Shown here: positions 57,395 through 64,000 of the stretch, piece by piece
How the letters are laid out: the number at the start of each line of letters is the position of its first letter
Numbering within the stretch: position 1 is the stretch's first letter
NCBI RefSeq assembly: GCF_007997085.1
Contig: NZ_VORR01000001.1
Location: forward strand, 1-64,000
DNA from: Polaribacter sp. IC066
GTDB taxonomy: Bacteria; Bacteroidota; Bacteroidia; Flavobacteriales; Flavobacteriaceae
Length of the DNA stretch: 64,000 bases
Direction of reading: 5' to 3'
Position numbers and translations under genes: made by a program
The notes under the pieces: generated by a model
Databases searched by the model: none
The model's input: the letters and a program-made list of their open reading frames with translations, nothing else
What the model was told of the DNA's origin: nothing

Positions 57395-60238
57395 ATGGAT
57401 ACGAATTCGTTTCAATTAAGACACATTGGCCCTAGCAAAAAGGAGCAAGACAAAATGTTACAAACCATTAAAATTGATAGTTTAGATCAATTAATTAATG
57501 AGACAGTACCTGATAATATTCGTTTAAAAGTCGATTTAGATTTAGAACCAGCCATGAGTGAATACGAATACTTGGGGCACATTAAAGAATTATCAGAAAA
57601 AAACAAAGTTTTTAAAAGTTACATTGGTTTAGGCTACCATGAGGCGATTGTGCCGAGTGTAATTCAGCGTAATATATTAGAAAATCCGGGTTGGTATACA
57701 GCGTACACTCCTTATCAGGCAGAAATTGCTCAAGGTAGATTAGAAGCGTTGTTAAATTATCAAACCATGATTTGCGATTTAACAGGCATGGAATTGGCAA
57801 ACGCTTCGCTTTTAGATGAAAGTACTGCTGCTGCAGAAGCAATGGCTTTATTGTTTGATGTTAGAGAACGTGCAAAGAAAAAAGCAGGCGCTAATAAGTT
57901 TTTTGTTTCTGATGAAATTTTGCCACAAACATTGTCTTTATTACAAACTCGCTCTACGCCAATAGGCATTGAGTTGGTAATAGGAAACCATGAAGATTTC
58001 GATTTTGCAGATGATTTTTTCGGTGCAATTTTACAATACCCTGGTAAATTCGGACAAATTTTTGATTATGAAACTTTTGTTGCAAAAGCAAATGACAACG
58101 ATATAAAAGTTGCTATTGCCGCAGATATTTTATCATTAGTAAAATTAAGAGCACCCGGAGAATTCGGAGCATCTGTTGTAGTAGGAACTACGCAACGATT
58201 AGGAATTCCGTTAGGATATGGAGGGCCTCATGCAGCATTTTTTGCAACTAAAGAAGCATACAAAAGAAGTATTCCTGGACGAATTATTGGTGTTACCAAA
58301 GACATGAACGGAAAGCGTGCCTTAAGAATGGCATTGCAAACTAGAGAACAACATATTAAACGAGAAAAAGCAACCTCTAACATTTGTACTGCACAAGTTT
58401 TATTAGCGGTTATGGCAGGAATGTATGCTGTTTTTCATGGAAAAAGCGGAATTCAGTTTATAGCAGACTCATTGCATGACAAGACAAGTACGCTAGCAAA
58501 TGCTTTATCAAATTTAGGTATTGAACAAATAAACACTTCTTACTTTGATACACTTACCGTAAAAACGGATGCTAAAAAAATTAAAGTTGTTGCAGAAGCA
58601 CATAAAATAAACTTTAATTATATAGATGATAATACGTTGTCTATTTCTTTAAATGAAACTGTTGGTTTAAAAGAACTAAATGCAATTGTTACTGTTTTTA
58701 CAGAAGCTTTGCACTTAACTGCAGACACTATTTACTCTATTTCTCAAGGAAATAATATTCTTATCAACGCACAAAGAACTACGTCATTTTTAGACAATGA
58801 AATCTTTAACAAGTATCAATCGGAAACGGATATGATGCGCTATATTAAAAGATTAGAACGTAAAGATTTAGCCTTAAATCATTCGATGATTTCTTTGGGA
58901 TCTTGCACCATGAAATTGAATGCAGCGTCTGAAATGTTGCCTTTAAGCAATCCGCAATGGGGAAACATTCATCCCTTTGTACCTTTAAATCAGGCAGATG
59001 GGTATCACGAAGTTTTAAGAAAATTAGAACATCAATTAAACATTGTAACTGGTTTTGCAGGTACTTCTTTGCAACCAAACTCTGGCGCACAAGGAGAATT
59101 TGCTGGGTTAATGACCATAAGAGCATATCATTTATCAAGAAATGATGGGCACAGAAATATTTGTATTATTCCGGCTTCGGCACATGGTACAAATCCTGCT
59201 TCTGCGGTAATGGCAGGTATGAAAGTAATTGTAACAAAAGCTGCGGAAAACGGTAACATCGATTTGAATGATTTGCGCGAAAAAGTATTGCTTCATTCTG
59301 ATAATTTAGCGGCATTGATGGTAACCTACCCATCAACACACGGAGTTTTTGAAAGTGAAATTCAAGAAATTACTCAAATTATTCATGATCACGGAGGTCA
59401 AGTATATATGGATGGCGCAAATATGAATGCGCAAGTTGGGTTAACAAATCCGGCAACGATTGGTGCAGATGTTTGTCACTTAAACTTGCACAAAACATTT
59501 GCAATTCCGCATGGTGGTGGTGGCCCAGGCGTGGGTCCTATTTGCGTAGCGCCACAATTGGTACCATTTTTACCATCAAACCCTATCATTCCTACTGGCG
59601 GAGAACAAGCAATTACAGCAATTTCTGGCGCACCTTGGGGTTCTGCTTTGGCTTGCTTAATTTCTTACGGCTATATTACCATGTTAGGTTCTAAAGGATT
59701 AACAGATGCTACAAAAATTGCAATTTTAAACGCCAACTATATTAAAGAGCGTTTAGATGGGCATTATCCTACTTTATATACAGGCGAAAAAGGCCGTGCT
59801 GCACACGAAATGATTATCGATTGTAGAGATTTTAAAGAACGTGGTATTGAAGTTGTAGATATTGCAAAACGTTTAATGGATTATGGTTTTCATGCGCCAA
59901 CAGTTTCTTTTCCTGTAAATGGCACCATGATGATTGAGCCTACAGAATCTGAATCTATTGCAGAATTAGACCGTTTTTGTGATGCGATGATTTCTATTCG
60001 CAAAGAAATTGTAGAGGCTACGCAAGACGAAACTAATAATTTGCTCAAAAATGCACCGCATACACTAGAAATGCTAACGGCAGATGAATGGGATTTTCCA
60101 TACACAAGAGAGCAAGCCGCTTTTCCTTTAGATTTTGTTTCTGATAATAAATTCTGGCCTTCTGTTAGAAGAGTTGATGATGCATACGGAGATCGAAACT
60201 TAATTTGTTCTTGTGCTCCTATGGAGGCATATATGTAA
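57395..60238 (+). CDS. gcvP: Glycine dehydrogenase (decarboxylating), P protein
   Basis: A 947-residue PLP-dependent P protein of the glycine cleavage system, with both halves in one chain. The N-terminal half opens SFQLRHIGPSKKEQ; the C-terminal half carries SLGSCTMKLNA, the PLP lysine in HLNLHKTFAIPHGGGGPG and GAPWGSALA. It releases CO2 from glycine and loads the aminomethyl group on the H protein. GcvT and GcvH are not adjacent. Paired nearby with serA, it handles the serine-glycine C1 supply. A stem-loop terminator follows. Confidence 0.97.
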   Translation: MDTNSFQLRHIGPSKKEQDKMLQTIKIDSLDQLINETVPDNIRLKVDLDLEPAMSEYEYLGHIKELSEKNKVFKSYIGLGYHEAIVPSVIQRNILENPGWYTAYTPYQAEIAQGRLEALLNYQTMICDLTGMELANASLLDESTAAAEAMALLFDVRERAKKKAGANKFFVSDEILPQTLSLLQTRSTPIGIELVIGNHEDFDFADDFFGAILQYPGKFGQIFDYETFVAKANDNDIKVAIAADILSLVKLRAPGEFGASVVVGTTQRLGIPLGYGGPHAAFFATKEAYKRSIPGRIIGVTKDMNGKRALRMALQTREQHIKREKATSNICTAQVLLAVMAGMYAVFHGKSGIQFIADSLHDKTSTLANALSNLGIEQINTSYFDTLTVKTDAKKIKVVAEAHKINFNYIDDNTLSISLNETVGLKELNAIVTVFTEALHLTADTIYSISQGNNILINAQRTTSFLDNEIFNKYQSETDMMRYIKRLERKDLALNHSMISLGSCTMKLNAASEMLPLSNPQWGNIHPFVPLNQADGYHEVLRKLEHQLNIVTGFAGTSLQPNSGAQGEFAGLMTIRAYHLSRNDGHRNICIIPASAHGTNPASAVMAGMKVIVTKAAENGNIDLNDLREKVLLHSDNLAALMVTYPSTHGVFESEIQEITQIIHDHGGQVYMDGANMNAQVGLTNPATIGADVCHLNLHKTFAIPHGGGGPGVGPICVAPQLVPFLPSNPIIPTGGEQAITAISGAPWGSALACLISYGYITMLGSKGLTDATKIAILNANYIKERLDGHYPTLYTGEKGRAAHEMIIDCRDFKERGIEVVDIAKRLMDYGFHAPTVSFPVNGTMMIEPTESESIAELDRFCDAMISIRKEIVEATQDETNNLLKNAPHTLEMLTADEWDFPYTREQAAFPLDFVSDNKFWPSVRRVDDAYGDRNLICSCAPMEAYM

Positions 60239-60263
60239 CACACACAATATTTTTTAAGATTTT

Positions 60264-60317
60264 AAAACCGTTTTTTTTTACTAAACTTGATTTAGTAAAT
60301 TAGAAACGGTTTTTTTT
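60264..60317 (+). terminator. Terminator of gcvP
   Basis: Nested stems: outer AAAACCGTTT with AAACGGTTTT, inner ACTAAA with TTTAGT, ending in a run of T. It lies 25 bases after the gcvP stop. Confidence 0.75.
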
Positions 60318-60853
60318 GTTTGTACGTCAAAAAAACTACAATAGTAGCTAAAAAGTAGTTGCAATTTATTCACTTATTTTAAACTACAGATCAATAGAAA
60401 ATCTGTTAGAAAGGTTTTTCTGAATTCCTAATTTAAAGGAACAGCTTCGAAGAGCGCCTTCGAGGTATCAAAAAGGAATCCTCTTATACTATTTAGACGC
60501 ATAACATGGTAGGTATTAAGCCCAAGATTCCGCTAGATACTAAAACAAGTGCAGCATATGGAACAGGATTAGTTCTAGTAACAATTTTGAATTCATAGTT
60601 GCGCTATTTTTCAAAATTGAGTTTCACTCATAAAAAATGACAAAACTGTTTTAAAAGTGTTATCAATGCTTGGTTTTCATTTACTGAATATTATTTGGCA
60701 GATAGAGAACAATTTTTTGTTGCTAAAAAATTAATTAACGTAAAAATTTATCTGTTTGTTCCTCTTTTTCTTATCTTTATACGTATAGAAATCTGGTTAA
60801 CAACCAGGTACCTCTACTTACATTTTATAAAAACACTACTTCTTTTTATAATT

Positions 60854-60908
60854 TATACTAGTATATTTATTCATAAATACTAGTACTTTCTGTAAAATAT
60901 ACTAGTAT
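60854..60908. promoter_or_regulatory. Three ATACTAGTA palindromes at exact 22-bp spacing
   Basis: ACTAGTA starts at 60857, 60879 and 60901, each within the palindromic core ATACTAGTA, so the centres fall on the same helical face two turns apart. The first is a perfect 12-base palindrome TATACTAGTATA, also present once at 8753-8764. This layout fits cooperative operator sites or iterons. Confidence 0.5.
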
Positions 60909-60987
60909 TTTTAGAAAAAACAAACGTATCCGAAACAAAAAACTTACCTATGTTTGTCAAAAAAGTAAAGTGTGTTTTATAAAATTT

Positions 60988-61033
60988 GTTGGGAATTGAT
61001 TTCAAAATTGTATTTTTAGTGATAATTCACAAG
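60988..61033 (+). CRISPR. Solitary degenerate CRISPR repeat
   Basis: Forty-six bases identical to the repeats of the array at 63681 except for two positions: GTTGGG for GTTGTG near the start and GTGATAATT for GTGAGAATT near the end. It is on the same strand as the array but 2.65 kb before its first repeat. No second repeat follows at the normal 76-base period. It looks like the terminal repeat of an array whose middle has been displaced. Confidence 0.85.
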
Positions 61034-61180
61034 ATTAGTTTGCTATAACCAGACTTGTACACAAGCTAAAGCCAGTTGCACAGTCAAGCACATTTCATTT
61101 TTTTCGTACCTCAAAAAATAAAAAGAGCTTGCCTTTTTCCAACGCTACCACATACCGAAACTTATCTTTTATATCTATTT

Positions 61181-61199
61181 AGTCAGTAACAAGCTGACT
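61181..61199. promoter_or_regulatory. AbiEi operator candidate 1
   Basis: AGTCAG and CTGACT separated by seven bases, a perfect inverted repeat 76 bases before the abiEi start. It is the partner of the palindrome at 61248. AbiEi-type antitoxins repress their own promoter through inverted repeats. Confidence 0.55.
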
Positions 61200-61238
61200 T
61201 AACTACATTGAAAAGTAAATTATTTAAATAATTATTTG

Positions 61239-61266
61239 TATCCTTGTAGTCAGTTTTAAGCTGACG
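61239..61266 (+). promoter_or_regulatory. abiE promoter box with operator candidate 2
   Basis: TATCCTTG (61239-61246) resembles the TAnnTTTG box and is immediately followed by AGTCAG-N7-CTGACG (61248-61266), the same palindrome as at 61181. Binding there would cover the transcription start. The ATG of abiEi is at 61275. Confidence 0.5.
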
Positions 61267-61274
61267 CATAAACT

Positions 61275-62096
61275 ATGAGAACAAAAAACATATCAACACA
61301 ATCAAATAACATTCTGACTTACTTTAATAAGTTAGACCAAGATTGTTTTGCTTATGCAGAAGCAATAGACGCTTTACCAAATTCTAGCAATAGTGCCTTA
61401 AAGGAATTATTGAGCGATATGGTAAAAAGAGGACTTTTGATGCGTTTAAAAAAAGGGTTATACTATATCATTCCCTATGAAAAAGATGCAGAATCTTTTA
61501 TGCCTGATTGGCACCTCATTGCTGGACATCTTACAAAAGGAGAAAACCACTATATTGGTTATTACTCGGCCTTGCAAATACACAATTTGATTACTCAACC
61601 ATCACTAAAAGAACAAATTGTTGTTTCAAAACAAGTTCGACCTTCAATAATTAAAATAAAGAATGTTGATTTTCAATTCGTTTACCATAACAAAAACCAT
61701 TTTTTTGGAGCTAAAAAAATATGGGTTGATAGCTTTCACAAAGTCCTTTGTTCTGATTTAGAAAAAACATTTATTGACTGCTTATTCAAACCTGATTATG
61801 CAGGAGGAATTGTTGAAATAGCTAGAGCAATTTATACCTCAAAAGACAAAATTAAGTTTGACAGACTTCTTGAATATACAGAACGTTTCAAATCGCAAGC
61901 AGTTATTAAACGTTTAGGGTTTTTATTAGAAATATTAGAAATAGAGACATATATTATTCCTAAACTTAACAAGCTAAAAACAACATCTTACGTGCTTTTA
62001 GATACCGAATTACCAAAATCAGGTAAAATGATTAGTCGTTGGAGTATTCAACAAAATTTAGAAACAGAAACTATTAAATCTGCCATTTACACGTGA
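61275..62096 (+). CDS. abiEi: AbiEi family antitoxin
   Basis: A 273-residue type IV toxin-antitoxin antitoxin. An N-terminal winged-helix segment (ILTYFNKLDQDCFAYAEAI ... LLSDMVKRGLLMRLKKGLYY, about 13-72) is followed by the AbiEi antitoxin domain (HLIAGHLTKGENHYIGYYSA, DLEKTFIDCLFKPDYAGG). It should repress the operon and neutralise AbiEii. Its TGA overlaps the GTG start of the toxin. Two matching palindromes upstream are likely operators. Confidence 0.88.
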   Translation: MRTKNISTQSNNILTYFNKLDQDCFAYAEAIDALPNSSNSALKELLSDMVKRGLLMRLKKGLYYIIPYEKDAESFMPDWHLIAGHLTKGENHYIGYYSALQIHNLITQPSLKEQIVVSKQVRPSIIKIKNVDFQFVYHNKNHFFGAKKIWVDSFHKVLCSDLEKTFIDCLFKPDYAGGIVEIARAIYTSKDKIKFDRLLEYTERFKSQAVIKRLGFLLEILEIETYIIPKLNKLKTTSYVLLDTELPKSGKMISRWSIQQNLETETIKSAIYT

Positions 62097-62896
62097 TAAA
62101 ACCAGGAGAAATACAAAACAAAGCTCGTGCAGTTGGTGTACGAGACCAACAAATTGAAAAGGATTATATACTTTCTTGGATTCTTCAAGGAATAGCACAA
62201 CATTCTACGGTTTCAAAAAAAATAGTTTTTAAAGGTGGAACAGTTTTAAAGAAAATCTATTTTGAAGATTACCGATTTTCAGAAGACCTTGACTTTACGT
62301 TATTGGATGATTCAATAACCAATGAACAAATTTTTGAATGGTTTACAGAAGTCTTTGAATATATAAAAGAAGAAGCAAATATTCCGCTTGAAATCATTGA
62401 CGATAACGAACATCAAGATGGCGGAATTAATTTCTATATCAGTTATGTTGGTCCGCTTGGTGGTTTAGGTGCAAATAAAAAAGTGAAAGTTGATATTTCA
62501 AGAAGTGAAAAATTAGTGTTAGAGCCTGTTTTGAATAATGTATTTATTGGCTATTCAGACCAAGAAGAACACCAACTACTCTGCTATTCTCTAGAAGAGG
62601 TGTTGGTTGAAAAGCTACGTTGTGTAATGCAACGAATGCAAGCTAGAGATTTTTATGACATTTGGTATTTATTGGAAATACACAATATGGATATTGATTT
62701 TTACATAGTAGAATTTAGACAGAAATGTGAAAGCAAAGAAATTGACCCAACAGAGTTTCACGCTAAACTAGAACAAAGGTTGCCACAATACAAAGGACGT
62801 TGGCAAAAATCTATGGCGGACCAAATCCAAGATTTACCAGACTTTGAAACCGTTTTACGTGCATTAATGCGTCATTTAAAGAAATTAGAACTCTAA
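62093..62896 (+). CDS. abiEii: AbiEii/AbiGii nucleotidyltransferase toxin
   Basis: A 267-residue DNA polymerase beta-like nucleotidyltransferase. The catalytic motif is KGGTVL (47-52) with SEDLDF (63-68); later motifs are EKLRCVMQRMQARDFYDIWYL, with the conserved K and RDxYD. It starts with GTG at 62093 in a GTGA overlap with the antitoxin, and its stop shares a base with the next gene's ATG (TAATG). AbiE toxins block growth or phage replication, reportedly by GTP-dependent nucleotide transfer. Confidence 0.9.
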   Translation: MIKPGEIQNKARAVGVRDQQIEKDYILSWILQGIAQHSTVSKKIVFKGGTVLKKIYFEDYRFSEDLDFTLLDDSITNEQIFEWFTEVFEYIKEEANIPLEIIDDNEHQDGGINFYISYVGPLGGLGANKKVKVDISRSEKLVLEPVLNNVFIGYSDQEEHQLLCYSLEEVLVEKLRCVMQRMQARDFYDIWYLLEIHNMDIDFYIVEFRQKCESKEIDPTEFHAKLEQRLPQYKGRWQKSMADQIQDLPDFETVLRALMRHLKKLEL

Positions 62897-63687
62897 TGAA
62901 ATCAACCGAAATAAAAACTAATGTTCAGAACTTAATAGATACCTTCTCAAAAGAAGAATTTATCTATGATTTGTTAATCGCTTACGGAATTTCAAAAACC
63001 TCTGTAACTCGACTTAAAAAAGGCGATTACAATTTTGCCAAAGCAGATGGCGAAATCTTATACAAAAAGAAAATATTCTTTAAAGTAGAAGCGACTGATA
63101 AACTATTGAGTAGCATTGAAGAAATTTCCAAAGATGAACAAATTTTAAAGCACAAACCAAGATTTGTAATTCTTACAGACTACAAACAAATAGTAGCAAA
63201 AGATTTAAAAGTAAATAAACTGTCTTTAGATATTAAACTAAAAGAATTACCCAACTATTTCGATTTCTTTTTGCCATTAGCTGGAAGTGAAATTTATACT
63301 GCCAAAAATGACGATGAAGCTGATAGAAACGCTTCATACAAAATGGCAGATTTATATGATTTGCTAATTGAAGAAAATCCACAGATTTACAAATCAAAAG
63401 CTAGTATTCATCATCTTAATATTTTTCTATCTCGTTTATTATTCTGCTATTTTTCAGAAGATACAGGAATTTTTAAAGAGAATATTTTCACAAATACGTT
63501 AGCTCAACATACAGCAGAAAACGGAAAAGACACTCATACTTTTTTAGATAATTTATTCGACAGATTAAACGATAAAAAAACAGATAAATATCAAGATTAT
63601 TTAGCAAAGTTCCCTTACGTAAATGGAGGATTATTTAATGACAGCATAAGTTCGCCTGTATTTCCATTCATGCAATGCTTGTTGTGA
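62896..63687 (+). pseudogene. N-terminal fragment of an MmeI-like DNA methyltransferase-endonuclease
   Basis: The 263-codon frame resembles the N-terminal part of MmeI-like (type IIL/IIG) proteins: VEATDKLLSSIEEISKDEQI and FVILTDYKQIVAKDLK, then the helical spacer with FLSRLLFCYFSEDTGIF and FPYVNGGLFNDS. Such proteins normally run to 900 residues or more, with the methyltransferase motifs after this point, none of which are present. The final codons MQCLL and the stop TGA lie in the first CRISPR repeat, so the gene is cut at the array. It overlaps abiEii by one base and was probably its operon partner. Confidence 0.75.
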
Positions 63688-64000
63688 ATTGATTTCAAAA
63701 TTGTATTTTTAGTGAGAATTCACAAGAGATGTTTAATGTTTTAAAAGCGTGGATAGGTTGTGAATTGATTTCAAAATTGTATTTTTAGTGAGAATTCACA
63801 AGATTCAATCAAATAGGTTGGGAAGTGGAGGGGTTGTGAATTGATTTCAAAATTGTATTTTTAGTGAGAATTCACAAGAACTATTGCCCAAGAATTTAGT
63901 GAAATTGTGTTGTGAATTGATTTCAAAATTGTATTTTTAGTGAGAATTCACAAGTTAGCAAATGATTTTGGTAAGATTATTATAGTTGTGAATTGATTTC
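63681..64000 (+). CRISPR. CRISPR array, type II-C-like, truncated by window end
   Basis: Four complete 46-base repeats start at 63681, 63757, 63833 and 63909, and a fifth begins at 63985, with four 30-base spacers between. All visible repeats are identical, beginning GTTGTGAATTGATTTC and ending GAATTCACAAG. The GTTGTG start, 46-base length and 30-base spacers fit Bacteroidota type II-C systems, where the crRNA is read in this direction. No cas9, cas1, cas2 or tracrRNA is inside the window; they would have to lie beyond 64000 or be absent. Confidence 0.97.

Larger units (their letters stand above)
60239..61274. other. Gene-free region between gcvP and AbiE operon
   Basis: About 1 kb with no convincing gene. 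A 62-codon open frame at 60695-60883 has the composition of translated AT-rich DNA. A short frame at 60506-60598 (MVGIKPKIPLDTKTSAAYGT...) could be a remnant but is not recognised. The region holds the gcvP terminator, three ATACTAGTA palindromes, one degenerate CRISPR repeat and two operator-like palindromes, listed separately. Confidence 0.6.

Noticed and set aside
60695..60883. 62-codon open frame between gcvP and abiEi
   Set aside because: It has only AT-driven Ile/Leu/Phe/Tyr composition, no neighbour coupling and no family resemblance.
60988..61033. The lone CRISPR repeat as a tracrRNA anti-repeat
   Set aside because: It is in the same orientation as the array and 44 of 46 bases match, which is more than usual for anti-repeats. 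The sequence that would follow on the other strand shows no tracrRNA-like hairpins or terminator.

Overview
The window is AT-rich DNA from a marine flavobacterium (Bacteroidota, Flavobacteriaceae; most likely Polaribacter or a close relative). This rests on a flavobacterial proteorhodopsin paired with a Blh retinal-forming enzyme, TAnnTTTG-type promoter boxes, DUF6090 proteins, a HAD-SerA fusion, many short SPII lipoproteins and a long (46-base) type II-C-like CRISPR repeat. No rRNA or tRNA gene was recognised.

Layout. 1-7.6 kb: end of an unknown + strand gene, then a minus-strand four-gene defence operon (GHKL/MORC-like ATPase, Z1 helicase-like protein, DUF4420 PD-(D/E)XK protein, AIPR protein), followed by 1.4 kb without genes that holds an (ACAT)n microsatellite. 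9-16.5 kb: coaD with three secreted enzymes, ddl, a PASTA protein, an RluD-type pseudouridine synthase, a DUF6428 protein and a broken arsR. 17-20.5 kb: a decayed ECF sigma-factor operon in which four of five genes carry nonsense or frameshift lesions. 20.7-27.7 kb: yaaA, divergent blh and proteorhodopsin, sdaA with three decayed tandem copies of its own 3' end, a DUF2853 gene and dnaK. 27.7-28.8 kb: a satellite-like array of terminator-type hairpins. 29-36.8 kb: lipoproteins, a metallophosphatase, a type II NADH dehydrogenase-like enzyme, a TonB-dependent receptor with an internal stop, a DUF2141 protein and a TPR-like protein. The last group shares a paired-repeat operator with the receptor.

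36.8-52.8 kb is a minus-strand kynurenine (tryptophan) catabolic cluster: kynU, kmo, a RidA-type aminomuconate deaminase and an M20 peptidase, then ALDH, SDR, 3-hydroxyanthranilate dioxygenase and ACMS decarboxylase. The two halves are separated by an island of six tandem DUF6090 single-pass membrane proteins (two frameshifted). Together the enzymes would take kynurenine through 3-hydroxyanthranilate and aminomuconate towards central metabolism; tryptophan dioxygenase and kynurenine formamidase are not in the window. 53-60.2 kb: an NlpC/P60 lipoprotein, serB-serA fusion, a UbiA-like membrane protein and gcvP.

60.2-64 kb is a second defence region: three 22-bp-spaced palindromes, one isolated degenerate CRISPR repeat, an AbiEi/AbiEii toxin-antitoxin pair with twin operator palindromes, and the N-terminal part of an MmeI-like methyltransferase-endonuclease cut off by the first repeat of a CRISPR array that runs off the window. 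No cas gene is in the window.
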